Source: an uncultured Eubacteriales bacterium
GTDB lineage: Bacteria; Bacillota; Clostridia; Lachnospirales; CAG-274
Length of the DNA stretch: 39,516 nt
Assembly: GCA_905201505.1 (NCBI GenBank)
Contig: CAJKOJ010000014.1
Coordinates: forward strand, 1 to 39,516
Direction of reading: 5' to 3'
Shown here: piece after piece, positions 23,566 through 32,057 of the stretch
How positions within the stretch are numbered: the stretch's first letter is position 1
Layout: every line of letters starts with the position of its first letter
Translations under genes and position numbers: made by a program
The notes under the pieces: model-generated
Told to the model about the DNA's origin: nothing
The model's database searches: none
What the model saw: only the letters and a program-made list of their open reading frames with translations

Positions 23566-24312
23566 TTATTTATTTTCAGAATAAGTACTGTATCCGTACT
23601 TTCCAAACCTGCCCCTTACATAACTTTTCGATGTAACAGGCACATCATTCAACACAAATCCTAAAATTTTTGCATTTGCAAATCTTAATTTTTTTACTGT
23701 CTCCCACAGCATTCTCTTTTCAGCCAGCTGCTGTCTGACAATAATTACAACACCGTCTGAAATTTTAGCCAATATTGAAGCGTCAATAACAATATTAACA
23801 GGCGGTGTATCCAAAAATATGTACTTGTATTCTTTTTTTAATTCATCTATCAGCACTGTCATATTCTCCGATTCCAAAAGTTCAGTTGGATTTGGCGGAA
23901 TACTTCCTGCTGTAATAGCATCAAGATTTTTATACTTTGTCTTAACAACAGCATTTTCAAAACTGCAGTCGTTTACCAATAAATTGCTTAACCCTTTTTC
24001 GCCCTTTGTTCCAAGGAGTTTATTTACATTAGGTCTCCTCAGGTCGCAGTCTATGATTATTGATTTGCCGTAAGTCTCTGCAAATGAAATTGCAGAATTC
24101 AGACAAGTAGTACTCTTACCCTCTGATGTAACAGAACTAGTCATTGCAATTACTTTTGAATCTGAACTTGGTATTGAAAACAAAATATTGGTTCTAAGCT
24201 CATTATACGCTTCTTTTACATCAAATCTTGTGTCTGTATCTATTAACTTTTTACTATCGTCAATTATGGTATTTTTTTCTTTTTTCGTATCGGAAATTAT
24301 TTTTTCAATCAT
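23566..24312 (-). CDS. cpsD: Bacterial tyrosine kinase CpsD/CapB
   Basis: A 248-aa cytoplasmic BY-kinase. Walker A is TSSVTSEGKST (58-68, Lys66), Walker A' is IIIDCDLRRP (85-94) and Walker B is KYIFLDTPP. The C-terminus has the autophosphorylated tyrosine cluster (YVRGRFGKYGYSTYSENK, four Tyr). It needs the membrane activator encoded upstream and is reversed by the CpsB phosphatase encoded downstream. GGAAG precedes the ATG, 16 nt after cpsC. Confidence 0.94.
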   Translation of the reverse strand: MIEKIISDTKKEKNTIIDDSKKLIDTDTRFDVKEAYNELRTNILFSIPSSDSKVIAMTSSVTSEGKSTTCLNSAISFAETYGKSIIIDCDLRRPNVNKLLGTKGEKGLSNLLVNDCSFENAVVKTKYKNLDAITAGSIPPNPTELLESENMTVLIDELKKEYKYIFLDTPPVNIVIDASILAKISDGVVIIVRQQLAEKRMLWETVKKLRFANAKILGFVLNDVPVTSKSYVRGRFGKYGYSTYSENK

Positions 24313-24328
24313 GATTTTCTTCCTTTGA

Positions 24329-25045
24329 CTACTCGATATTTTCCACAGATATATTTGGTATTATTCCTATTACCGGAATATCAGGGAAAATTCCCTTTAT
24401 GTCTTCTTCAGACTTAATTGTAGCGTCATTTAATTCTATTAAAACGGCTGCTGCTGCACCTAAAAAAAGACCCAGTATAAATCCAAGCAAAATATTTTTC
24501 ATCACATTGGGACTTGACGGTTCTGTCGGTTTATCTGCATAATCAACAACTTTTATAATACTGCCGTTCATTATTTCTGTTATTTTAGATGGTGCAATAT
24601 CTGCAATTGCATTTGCAATAATATGAGCATCATCAGGATTATTGCATACTACGTTTAAAATAAGCATTTGAGTATCTGCAACAGTTGTTACCTTAAGCAT
24701 AGGTATTATTTGTTCTACAGTACAATTAAGCTTTGAATCCTCAATTACACCGGCTATAACTGCTTTACTTTTTAACAGTTCAACATAACTTGGCACAAGT
24801 TTTGTTGATGCGTCAATATCACTTGAATCTATATTTTGTGATATAATATCCTTGTTATTACTCACATAAAATCTTACTGTTGCACTATATCTTTTCTGCA
24901 TAAGAAATATACTTGCAAAAGCAGCTATCAATGTAATAATAATAGTAATCATAACAACAAGCCTGAGCTTTGATATAACTGCATTAAAAAGTGTTTTTAA
25001 ATCAACATAAACAGTATCCCTGTCAAATTCATTATTAATTTCCAT
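24329..25045 (-). CDS. cpsC: Wzz/CpsC-type polysaccharide co-polymerase, kinase activator
   Basis: A 238-aa membrane protein with two transmembrane helices (about 30-52 and 183-205) flanking an outside Wzz domain (YSATVRFYVSNNKDI onward). The proline-rich PTEPSSPNV segment precedes the second helix, as in Wzz/CapA proteins. The cytoplasmic C-terminus activates CpsD. It is the first gene of the operon, with AAAGGG before the ATG and a promoter upstream. It would control chain length of a surface polysaccharide. Confidence 0.93.
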   Translation of the reverse strand: MEINNEFDRDTVYVDLKTLFNAVISKLRLVVMITIIITLIAAFASIFLMQKRYSATVRFYVSNNKDIISQNIDSSDIDASTKLVPSYVELLKSKAVIAGVIEDSKLNCTVEQIIPMLKVTTVADTQMLILNVVCNNPDDAHIIANAIADIAPSKITEIMNGSIIKVVDYADKPTEPSSPNVMKNILLGFILGLFLGAAAAVLIELNDATIKSEEDIKGIFPDIPVIGIIPNISVENIE

Positions 25046-25077
25046 AATATAACCCTTTCTTTAATATACCAGTTTTT

Positions 25078-25106
25078 ATTATACAACATATAACAAGGCA
25101 AATCAA
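25078..25106 (-). promoter_or_regulatory. Promoter of the cps operon
   Basis: On the minus strand TTGATT (25101-25106) is followed after 17 nt by TATAAT (25078-25083), about 30 nt before the cpsC start codon. Confidence 0.65.
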
Positions 25107-25189
25107 GTTTATATTTCAAATCTACCGACATTATGATGAAATATGTCAAAATTATGCACTTACATTTTGAATATTATGCCAATTAAGTT

Positions 25190-25218
25190 TTGACAAATAA
25201 TTAAATATGTATTATAAT
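25190..25218 (+). promoter_or_regulatory. Consensus sigma-A promoter of SDR gene
   Basis: TTGACA (25190-25195), 17-nt spacer, TATAAT (25213-25218): a perfect vegetative promoter about 40 nt upstream of the SDR start. It predicts strong expression. Confidence 0.8.
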
Positions 25219-25260
25219 TATTATAAAGCAATATGCTTAATAATATTTGGAGGTAAAAAA

Positions 25261-26058
25261 ATGAGTATTGATTTTTCATTAAACGGTAAAATTGCACTTG
25301 TTACTGGTGCATCTTACGGTATTGGTTTTGCTATCGCTTCAGGTATGGCTAAAGCCGGTGCTACTATTGTATTTAACGATATTAAGCAGGAATTAGTAGA
25401 CAAGGGTCTTGCAGCATACAAAGAGGCAGGCATTGAAGCTCACGGCTATGTTTGTGACGTTACTAATGAAGATGCAGTTAATGAAATGGTTGCAGCTATT
25501 GAAAAGGAAGTTGGCGTTATTGATATTCTTGTAAACAATGCAGGTATTATCAAGAGAATTCCTATGTGTGAGATGACAGCAGCTGAGTTCCGTCAGGTTA
25601 TCGACGTTGACTTAAATGCACCATTTATTGTATCTAAGGCAGTTATTCCTTCAATGATTAAGAAGGGTCACGGCAAGATTATCAACATCTGTTCAATGAT
25701 GTCTGAATTAGGAAGAGAAACTGTTTCAGCTTATGCTGCTGCTAAGGGCGGTCTTAAAATGCTTACAAGAAACATTTGCTCTGAATATGGTGAATACAAT
25801 ATCCAGTGTAATGGTATTGGACCTGGTTATATAGAAACACCTCAGACTGCTCCTTTAAGAGAAATTCAGCCTGATGGTTCAAGACATCCATTTGACCAGT
25901 TTATTATTGCTAAGACTCCTGCTGCAAGATGGTTAAAGCCTGAGGAATTAGCAGGTCCTGCTGTATTCCTTGCTTCTGAAGCATCTAATGCAGTTAACGG
26001 TCACATTTTATATGTTGATGGTGGTATCCTTGCTTATATCGGCAAGCAGCCTAAGTAA
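25261..26058 (+). CDS. Short-chain dehydrogenase, gluconate 5-dehydrogenase-like
   Basis: A 265-aa classical SDR. The NAD(P)-binding TGASYGIG (14-21), NNAGI, catalytic Ser in ICSMMSE and YAAAK active site are all present, and the C-terminal VNGHILYVDGGI is typical. Overall pattern fits gluconate 5-dehydrogenase (IdnO/Gno) or 2-keto-3-deoxygluconate 5-dehydrogenase (KduD), which interconvert keto and hydroxy sugar acids. The start is ATG 25261, 7 nt after GGAGGT. Codons are notably rich in GGT, GCT and GTT compared with neighbours, and with the perfect promoter this implies high expression. It is monocistronic with its own terminator. Confidence 0.85.
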   Translation: MSIDFSLNGKIALVTGASYGIGFAIASGMAKAGATIVFNDIKQELVDKGLAAYKEAGIEAHGYVCDVTNEDAVNEMVAAIEKEVGVIDILVNNAGIIKRIPMCEMTAAEFRQVIDVDLNAPFIVSKAVIPSMIKKGHGKIINICSMMSELGRETVSAYAAAKGGLKMLTRNICSEYGEYNIQCNGIGPGYIETPQTAPLREIQPDGSRHPFDQFIIAKTPAARWLKPEELAGPAVFLASEASNAVNGHILYVDGGILAYIGKQPK

Positions 26059-26080
26059 TTTTATTTATTACATATTATTT

Positions 26081-26108
26081 AAGCCTGTCCATTGGACAGG
26101 CTTATTTT
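26081..26108 (+). terminator. Intrinsic terminator after SDR gene
   Basis: aagcctgtcc (26081-26090) and ggacaggctt (26094-26103) form a perfect 10-bp stem with a tight 3-nt loop, followed by attttta. Confidence 0.9.
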
Positions 26109-26174
26109 TATCAATATACTTATTTTTAAAGAAATCAGTATTTCTTATTAAATAAATCTTCAGCCGGGCTTTAT

Positions 26175-26891
26175 TTAACCCATTAACTCTCTCATTTTCC
26201 TCAATATTTTCTTTTCAAGCCTTGACACCTGTACCTGTGAAACTCCTATCTTTTTTGCAACTTCACTTTGTGTAAGCTCCTCCATATATCTCATAATTAC
26301 AATTTTTCTTTCTCTCTCTTCAAGCCTTTTAATAGCGTCGTTGAGTAAAATATTATCTACTATTTTTTCACTCTTATCTTCTTCAGCAGCAATAGTATCT
26401 ATAATATTCATATCTTTTCCGCTGTCGCTTTCAACTTTTCTGTCAATGGAATCCACTTCTCTTGATGAGTTTATTGCAAGCACAAGAGTTTCCTTATCAA
26501 TGTTAATATACTCAGCAATTTCATCAACAGTAGGTTCCTTGTTATTTTTAAGCATAAGTACTTCCCTTGCTTTCATAGCCTTAAAAGCGGTTTCCTTAAG
26601 CCCTCTGCTTACCTTAATAATTCCGTCATCCCTCAAAAATCTTTTTATTTCACCCATTATCATAGGCACGGCGTAAGTTGAAAACTTCACGTCAAAATCA
26701 AAGTTAAAATTTTTTATTGCTTTTACAAGTCCCATAGACCCAAGCTGGAACAAATCATCAATTTCTATGTTACGCCCCTGAAATCTTTTCACAATACTCC
26801 ACACAAGCCCTATATTTTCATTAATTATACATTCAAAGGCTTCCTTATTCCCCTTTTGAGCCTCTTTAATTAAGCTATGTATTCTATCCAT
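26175..26891 (-). CDS. sigF: RNA polymerase sporulation sigma factor sigma-F
   Basis: A 238-aa sigma-70 family factor with region 2 (DDLFQLGSMGLVKAIKNFNF, then KFSTYAVPMIMGEIKRFLRD), region 3 and region 4 (EELTQSEVAKKIGVSQVQVS). It directs the first forespore-specific transcription during sporulation. It is the third gene of the spoIIA operon, 1 nt after the spoIIAB stop, with AAGGAC upstream of ATG. A likely target promoter (SpoIIQ-like gene) is in this window. Confidence 0.97.
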   Translation of the reverse strand: MDRIHSLIKEAQKGNKEAFECIINENIGLVWSIVKRFQGRNIEIDDLFQLGSMGLVKAIKNFNFDFDVKFSTYAVPMIMGEIKRFLRDDGIIKVSRGLKETAFKAMKAREVLMLKNNKEPTVDEIAEYINIDKETLVLAINSSREVDSIDRKVESDSGKDMNIIDTIAAEEDKSEKIVDNILLNDAIKRLEERERKIVIMRYMEELTQSEVAKKIGVSQVQVSRLEKKILRKMRELMG

Positions 26892-26892
26892 A

Positions 26893-27303
26893 TCAAATCA
26901 AGTCCTTATACATTGTTATCCTTGTACCTTTTCCAATTTCAGACTTAACCTCAATCCTGTCCATAAAACTCTCCATTACAGTAAATCCCAGCCCCGAACG
27001 TTCGCATTCCGGTTTAGATGTAAACATAGGTTCCATGGCTTTTTCAATGTCCTCAATACCCTTGCCGTAATCTTCCACTGCAATAGTTACGCTCCTGCCC
27101 TCAATACAACAGCTCAAATCAATGACGCCTCCGCTGTCATATCCGTGAATTATGGAATTTGTAACAGCTTCTGATACCGCCGTCTTTATATCCTCTACAT
27201 CATTTACACTTGGATCCTTATACAGCAGAAATCCGGCAACAGCTAGTCTTGCAAAGGCTTCGTTTTCTGAAACGGCGTCAAATGTAATTTTCATACTATT
27301 CAT
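26893..27303 (-). CDS. spoIIAB: Anti-sigma-F factor and serine kinase SpoIIAB
   Basis: A 136-aa GHKL-fold kinase. The N box is AVSEAVTNSIIHGYD, the G1 box VEDYGKGIEDIE and the G2 region SGLGFTVMESFMD. It binds sigma-F and phosphorylates SpoIIAA, keeping sigma-F silent until forespore formation. The start is ATG 27303, which overlaps the spoIIAA stop by 8 nt and has a GGGGGA site; an in-frame ATG six codons upstream is less well placed. Second gene of the operon. Confidence 0.97.
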   Translation of the reverse strand: MNSMKITFDAVSENEAFARLAVAGFLLYKDPSVNDVEDIKTAVSEAVTNSIIHGYDSGGVIDLSCCIEGRSVTIAVEDYGKGIEDIEKAMEPMFTSKPECERSGLGFTVMESFMDRIEVKSEIGKGTRITMYKDLI

Positions 27304-27640
27304 TACAACTCCCCCATTCATTTAAAGCCTCATTCACATTATCAAACTTACATATTATTTTATATAATCCGGACATATTGAATATCCTTTCCATATTACC
27401 TTTAACCCCTGTCAGTGCAATTTTACCGTTTCTTTCCTTTATTTCTTTGTACCTGCCCAGTATCATTCCTATACCTGAGCTGTCCATAAATTTTACATTG
27501 CTCAGGTCTATTATCATATTTCGAACATATTTACCTGTATTCATATATATTTCTCTTTTAATCTTTTCACTGCTGCAATGGTCTATATCCCCCTCAAGCT
27601 CTACAATATAAACATCGTTACAATATCTGCAATTTATCAC
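27296..27640 (-). CDS. spoIIAA: Anti-anti-sigma factor SpoIIAA
   Basis: A 114-aa STAS-domain protein. The phosphorylated serine is S55 in FMDSSGIGMILGRY. Unphosphorylated SpoIIAA displaces sigma-F from SpoIIAB. It starts with GTG at 27640, 6 nt after AGGAGGG, and is the first gene of the spoIIAA-spoIIAB-sigF operon. Its leader overlaps the divergent lexA promoter region; I could not find a clear sigma-H or Spo0A box there. Confidence 0.96.
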   Translation of the reverse strand: MINCRYCNDVYIVELEGDIDHCSSEKIKREIYMNTGKYVRNMIIDLSNVKFMDSSGIGMILGRYKEIKERNGKIALTGVKGNMERIFNMSGLYKIICKFDNVNEALNEWGSCNE

Positions 27641-27732
27641 TTTTATCCCTCCTGTAAGCCTTTCTTATTTAATTTTAAAGCTTGTACACCCAACTTGCAA
27701 TAATTTTTTTCAAACAAATTATCTAAAAACCC

Positions 27733-27760
27733 TTTACATTTCCCAAAAATATGATAAAAT
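27733..27760 (+). promoter_or_regulatory. lexA promoter
   Basis: TTTACA (27733-27738) and TAAAAT (27755-27760) are 16 nt apart, about 35 nt before the lexA ATG. I see no CGAAC-N4-GTTCG SOS box in the leader, so autoregulation is not evident. Confidence 0.55.
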
Positions 27761-27793
27761 ATTATTAGAATATAATTTCGAAAGGTTGATATT

Positions 27794-28417
27794 ATGCAAG
27801 AACTTACAGAAATGCAGTCCAAAATTTATGAATACATAAAAAGCGAAATAAAAAAAGGCATTACCCCCTCTATACGTGAAATATGCAAGGCAGTAGGACT
27901 TTCCTCTACTTCTTCCATTCATTATCATCTTGACAATCTTGAACAAATGGGGTATATTGCAAGACCTAAATCCAAGAAAAGATGTATAGAAATTTTGGAG
28001 AACGATTTTTATATGGATAGCGTAATTACTGCAAATACGCCTGAATACAGCAATATTCCTATTATAGGCTCTGTTGCTGCCGGTCAGCCCATACTGGCAG
28101 AAGAAAATATAGAAGGATACTTTCCCGTGCCTGTCACTTACCTTACAAACGATAAGTCCTTTATGCTTAAAATCAAAGGGAACAGTATGATAAATGCAGG
28201 TATACTCAACAACGACCTTGTTTTGGTTAAAGAAGCATCTTCAGCTAGAAACGGAGAAATAATCATTGCACTAATTGATGATTCTGCTACCTGCAAAACA
28301 TTTTATAAGGAAAATGAGTATGTCAGACTTCAGCCTGAAAATGATGATTATGAACCCATATATGTTAAAGACTGCAAAATTATAGGCAAGGTAATCGGGT
28401 TATTCAGGAGCTATTGA
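27794..28417 (+). CDS. lexA: LexA repressor
   Basis: A 207-aa SOS repressor. The winged HTH (residues 1-65; PSIREICKAVGLSSTSSIHY) is joined to an S24 peptidase domain. The self-cleavage site is Ala96-Gly97 in SVAAGQP, the nucleophile Ser131 in GNSMINAG, and the general base Lys168 in ATCKTFY. It represses DNA-damage genes until RecA promotes its cleavage. GAAAGG precedes the ATG. It is divergent from the spoIIA operon and followed at once by a DnaQ-like exonuclease gene. Confidence 0.96.
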   Translation: MQELTEMQSKIYEYIKSEIKKGITPSIREICKAVGLSSTSSIHYHLDNLEQMGYIARPKSKKRCIEILENDFYMDSVITANTPEYSNIPIIGSVAAGQPILAEENIEGYFPVPVTYLTNDKSFMLKIKGNSMINAGILNNDLVLVKEASSARNGEIIIALIDDSATCKTFYKENEYVRLQPENDDYEPIYVKDCKIIGKVIGLFRSY

Positions 28418-28419
28418 TT

Positions 28420-29070
28420 ATGGACAATTTCTTAGACTTTTTGGTTAAAAAATCTGATATTAATAAAAACGAATATTTTAACTACAGACAAAGTAAACCT
28501 AAAACAGAATTCAATTGCGAGCCCTTTGCCTATGAGAAAATTCTTGAACCTGTTGTAAATGACTATGTTGTATTCGACTTTGAAACCACAGGTATGAAAC
28601 CCGGTATTAACAATATTATTGAAATAGGTGCTGTAAAAGTTATTAACGGAGAAATTTCAGGTGTATTTAACACATTGATAAATCCACAGCAGTTTATACC
28701 TTACTATATTGTCAATATCACTCATATTTCAAATGATATGGTTCAGGATAAAAGAACTATTGAAGAAATTCTGCCCGAATTTATCAGCTTTATAGGCAGC
28801 TTGCCTCTAATAGCTCACAATGCAAGATTTGATATGTCATTTCTTATTTCAAATGCAAAAAGACAGCATATAACTATATCAAATCCTGTACTCGACACCC
28901 TTTATTTAAGCCGTAAATTTAATAAAGAATGTGACAAGCATAATTTAGCCTACCTTACAAACTTTTTTAAAATCAACTTAAAAAATGCACATAGAGCATA
29001 TTTTGATGCTCTTGCTACTAATGAGCTTTATAAAATAATACAGCATAAATATCACTCTTTAAATAAATAA
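28420..29070 (+). CDS. DnaQ-like DEDDh exonuclease
   Basis: A 216-aa 3'-5' exonuclease of the DNA polymerase III epsilon family. ExoI is VVFDFETTGMKPG (Asp, Glu), ExoII is IAHNARFDMSFL, and ExoIII has the His and Asp in NAHRAYFDALATNELY. An extra ~45-residue N-terminal part precedes the nuclease domain. The ATG at 28420 follows CAGGAG by 9 nt and lies 2 nt past the lexA stop, so it is cotranscribed with lexA and likely serves in DNA repair. It is distinct from the exonuclease at 6011-6607. Confidence 0.9.
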   Translation: MDNFLDFLVKKSDINKNEYFNYRQSKPKTEFNCEPFAYEKILEPVVNDYVVFDFETTGMKPGINNIIEIGAVKVINGEISGVFNTLINPQQFIPYYIVNITHISNDMVQDKRTIEEILPEFISFIGSLPLIAHNARFDMSFLISNAKRQHITISNPVLDTLYLSRKFNKECDKHNLAYLTNFFKINLKNAHRAYFDALATNELYKIIQHKYHSLNK

Positions 29071-29134
29071 AATAATAAATCCCATTTATTTATAAGATTT
29101 TCTTCTTATAAAGATAAATGGGATTTATTATTTT
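29069..29134. terminator. Long hairpin terminator after lexA operon
   Basis: aaaataataaatccc (29069-29083) pairs perfectly with gggatttattatttt (29120-29134), and inner segments (atttat/ataaat, ttataag/cttataa) extend the stem to about 27 bp. It overlaps the exonuclease stop codon. A-rich and T-rich flanks make it bidirectional. Confidence 0.85.
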
Positions 29135-29265
29135 ATCTTGTCAATAAATTATTTTTAATTATACTTTATTCAATTTTATATAAAGCTTTAGGTAAACCTA
29201 CTCCAAATTATTCATTTATTTATGAGCTGTTCCGTAATATCCATTAATATATATAATTATTCTCC

Positions 29266-29370
29266 TCATAAGATGTATAATGAAATATGTAATAGAAAAA
29301 TAGGCGTACCCAATATAGCCACACATCCTATAATTATGTATTCAAAGTAATTAATACTATTCAAACTCAC
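29266..29370 (-). CDS. Possible 34-aa membrane peptide
   Basis: A GTG-initiated frame encodes 34 residues with a single hydrophobic helix (YFEYIIIGCVAILGTPIFLL). No good ribosome binding site or promoter is seen, and the region is otherwise empty, so this is a weak call. The remaining sequence between 29135 and 29436 is AT-rich with no other feature I can support. Confidence 0.2.
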   Translation of the reverse strand: MSLNSINYFEYIIIGCVAILGTPIFLLHISLYIL

Positions 29371-29436
29371 AGTCTTAAACATTTAAACTTATACAATTTT
29401 AATTAAATTCAAAACTTGTCCAGCAAAATACAAATA

Positions 29437-29478
29437 AAAAACAGCGGGTTTCAATATTTTTTTGAAATCCACTGTTTT
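29437..29478 (-). terminator. Terminator of tRNA-Arg
   Basis: Arms at 29437-29452 and 29463-29478 form a ~16-bp stem (one wobble, one mismatch) with a T-rich tail on the minus strand, 13 nt past the tRNA 3' end. Confidence 0.75.
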
Positions 29479-29491
29479 TCTAACTTTTAAA

Positions 29492-29565
<74 letters not shown>

Positions 29566-29582
29566 ATATTCACAACAAATTA

Positions 29583-29611
29583 ATTATACAATGCAATCAA
29601 ATCTTTGTCAA
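29583..29611 (-). promoter_or_regulatory. Consensus promoter of tRNA-Arg
   Basis: On the minus strand TTGACA (29606-29611), 17-nt spacer and TATAAT (29583-29588), about 18 nt before the tRNA 5' end: a perfect sigma-A promoter. Confidence 0.85.
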
Positions 29612-29887
29612 GTATTAATTTGTCATTTTGTTTTCTATACTTTTAAAGTGTCAATGATTAATTACAGTTTTTAATCTAAATTAAGTTTTCGCTTTGCAGT
29701 TAACTACAAATAATACAGATAAACCTCTGTTGCCGCTGCAGAATTGATAAATATAACTATACATTTTTAATGATGCTGTGTAAAATGCACACTATAATAA
29801 TGATTTAATGCAGAAGTAGTTATTGCAGCCATTAGCACAGTCTCCATTCAAGTAACCGCATATTAACAACTGCAAATTTAAAAGCAA
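29612..29887. other. AT-rich gap, no gene seen
   Basis: Between the tRNA promoter and the DUF1697 gene I find no convincing coding frame, repeat or structured RNA. Confidence 0.5.
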
Positions 29888-30426
29888 TTACATTTCAATT
29901 AACTTCCTAACAGTATTTGCTGTTCTGATAGTGAGCTTATTTCTTATGTTAGCACTTGCTGTCTTTGACCACCAATTTGTCTTTTGATAATCTCTCCGAC
30001 TAAAAGACCAAAATATAGCCTCTTTGTAATCTTTTATTTTTTCTAATTCTTCTTTTGGTTCTCCAATCTCGTTATACACATCAGAAAATGCAGCTGGCGG
30101 CATAATAAAAATCATATTATCATAAATTTCTTTATTGTCATTTCCCCACCATTCAGGTGCATTGTGTAAAACATCTTCAAGTCTATCCTTTGATATAACA
30201 AAAACAGGAATGTCCAAGCAAAACTGATTTTTCATCATTGCTTCAATTTGATTTGTAAAATGTTCTAAATCATTCTCGTCGCTTGTAAAAATCACATTAC
30301 CACTGTTCAGATAAGTTTTAACTACACTAAATCCAAGAGCTTCAAAGGCTTTTCTTAATTCCGCCATCGGTATCCTGTTCTTTCCGCTTATATTGATTCC
30401 ACGTAAAAACGCAATATATCTTTTCA
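29888..30426 (-). CDS. DUF1697 family protein
   Basis: A 179-aa cytoplasmic protein of the DUF1697 family. The conserved N-terminus MKRYIAFLRGINISGKNRI with PMAELRKAFEALGF, the VKTYLNSGNVIF strand and the C-terminal TIRTANTVRKLIEM are family hallmarks. Function is unknown; members are scattered single genes often gained by transfer. I use ATG 30426, about 10 nt after GAGGAAG; a GTG four codons upstream overlaps that site. It has no obvious operon partner; the glycosylase gene upstream on the same strand is about 100 nt away. Confidence 0.9.
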
Positions 30427-30531
30427 TACAAATTATCACTTCCTCGCAAATTTCAATTTACTCATCTCTATAAACTGGAAAATCCCGTTTACAAAAACAT
30501 AAACCTGTTATTGTAAAAATAAATGTTATAT

Positions 30532-31137
30532 TCATTTCGTCTCTTTATATCTTCTTTTCATTACAACAGGATAGTTTTTTATTATTTTTTCATAGCATGG
30601 ACATTCCAAATTATGATCATTGATAATTCCACACGCCTGAAGGTGTGAATACAACGTAATGGCTCCCAAATACTTAAATCCCCGTTTTTTCAAATCTTTA
30701 CTGATTTTTTCTGATAATCCGTTACTTACAGGAATCCAACCATCGTTATGTCCTTTATATATAATCGTTTTTCCATCAGAATATGCCCAAAGATAATCTG
30801 AGAAAGTTCCATATTCTTTTCGGACATTTTGAAAGCACTTCGCATTGTTGATTACCGCACGAATTTTTCGTTCAGACCGTATCATACCATTCGTATTCAT
30901 AATACGCTTTATATCATTTTCTTCATACTCTGCTACTTTGTCATAATCAAAGTCATCAAAACATTTACGGAATATCTCACGCTTTCGCAGCATCAATTCC
31001 CAGTTTAATCCACACTGCATCACTTCCATCATCAAATATTCAAATTGTTTTCTGTCATTATGTACCGGTATTCCCCATTCTGTATCATGGTATTTCCGGT
31101 CTAATATGGAAGCGGAATTCCATCCACAATAGCTCAC
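30532..31137 (-). CDS. tag: DNA-3-methyladenine glycosylase I
   Basis: A 201-aa base-excision repair enzyme that removes 3-methyladenine. The N-terminus MSYCGWN and KYHDTEWG, catalytic Glu38 in LMMEVMQCGLNW, and C-terminal INDHNLECPCY are present. The zinc ligands fall at C4, H17, H175 and C179, the same positions as in E. coli Tag. It starts with GTG at 31137, 8 nt after AAGGAG. Confidence 0.95.
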   Translation of the reverse strand: MSYCGWNSASILDRKYHDTEWGIPVHNDRKQFEYLMMEVMQCGLNWELMLRKREIFRKCFDDFDYDKVAEYEENDIKRIMNTNGMIRSERKIRAVINNAKCFQNVRKEYGTFSDYLWAYSDGKTIIYKGHNDGWIPVSNGLSEKISKDLKKRGFKYLGAITLYSHLQACGIINDHNLECPCYEKIIKNYPVVMKRRYKETK

Positions 31138-31841
31138 TTTATCTACTCCTTTAAGGTTATTTTATATAAATAACTCTTTCCCATATCTAAAAATGAATGT
31201 ATAATCTTCACATCAACCGCCTGATTCAAAACATACTCAAACCTATGCTTAATTTTTCCTTGCGTATATCAGCAAATTAATTGAGAAATGTCACCAGCAT
31301 TGACACTAACAATTGAACTCAGACAGATACATTCTCTTTATAAAAAGAGCTTTTCTTATCTCTTGTCATAATCAATTTTCAGTCCAGGATCAGTTCACTA
31401 AACTAAAAATAGTCTTCCAAACAAGAAAACTCTTTCAATTTTTCATCAAAACCATTTTTTTATAGCAAAAGAAAGAGCATTCCCTAATCACTCTTTCAAT
31501 ATTGTACACAGCTGTAATGATTAGACGCAAAGATGTTGCAACACCAATGAACAAAGGCTCCCTTTTAAATTATTTTGTTTCGGCTATCTAAATTATAGAC
31601 TGTACGAATTTTTTTCAACTAAATCGTATATATATTCCCCTGTTTTTGTTTCAAAAGGTCTTTTTAATTTAATATTTAATTTCCATTTATTTTTTTGGAT
31701 AATAACCATATCTTTGCTTTACATCTACCATACGTTCTTCAATATCCAATATTCCATCATTACCAGCCAATACATTACATAATTAAATTAGCCTGCCATA
31801 ATCATCAAATTTTACTTTTATTAAGTTTTTCATTATTAGTA
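31138..31841 (-). pseudogene. Decayed coding region
   Basis: No intact gene is present. On the minus strand broken frames can be followed, for example one starting MKNLIKVKFDDYGRL near 31830 that is cut by stops, then ERMVDVKQRYGYYPKK, then LKRPFETKTGEYIYDLVEK in another frame; nearer the glycosylase gene, HRFEYVLNQAVDVKIIHSFL. These look like remnants of small accessory genes. Families cannot be named. Confidence 0.4.
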
Positions 31842-32057
31842 TTAATATATAATCAGATGTATTAACTTTCCAATATATACATCAACAGACTGATTAAATA
31901 AATGGGTAAGACAAGTTTTAGCCGCTTCACTATACCCCAAAGACATAATATATAAATAACCATATGAAATATGTTCAAGATGTCTCTCTCCGCGTTTTCT
32001 TCCTAAACCGTAAAGAAACCCTAATATATGTGCTTTTCTAAATTCATATTCAAACAT
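31842..32057 (-). CDS. Hypothetical 71-aa frame, possibly a gene remnant
   Basis: An ATG-started frame of 71 codons (MFEYEFRKAHILGFLYGLGR... to LIHLIIY). It has no clear ribosome binding site. Its end (LFNQSVDVYIGKLIH) faintly echoes the decayed segment LNQAVDVKIIHSF at about 31200, so it may be part of the same eroded repeat family. Not recognised. Confidence 0.35.
   Translation of the reverse strand: MFEYEFRKAHILGFLYGLGRKRGERHLEHISYGYLYIMSLGYSEAAKTCLTHLFNQSVDVYIGKLIHLIIY

Noticed and set aside
26993..27006. cgaacgttcg palindrome as a LexA/SOS box
   Set aside because: It lacks the 4-nt centre of the Gram-positive box (CGAAC-N4-GTTCG) and is inside the spoIIAB coding sequence, not at a promoter.
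27640..27740. Sigma-H promoter and Spo0A boxes before spoIIAA
   Set aside because: AAGGGTTTTT and a GAAAA element are loosely spaced like sigma-H, but matches are too weak in this AT-rich DNA, and no TGTCGAA box was found.
31430..31495. ctctttcaat repeats as a CRISPR remnant
   Set aside because: Only two short imperfect copies with uneven spacing; no array and no cas genes.
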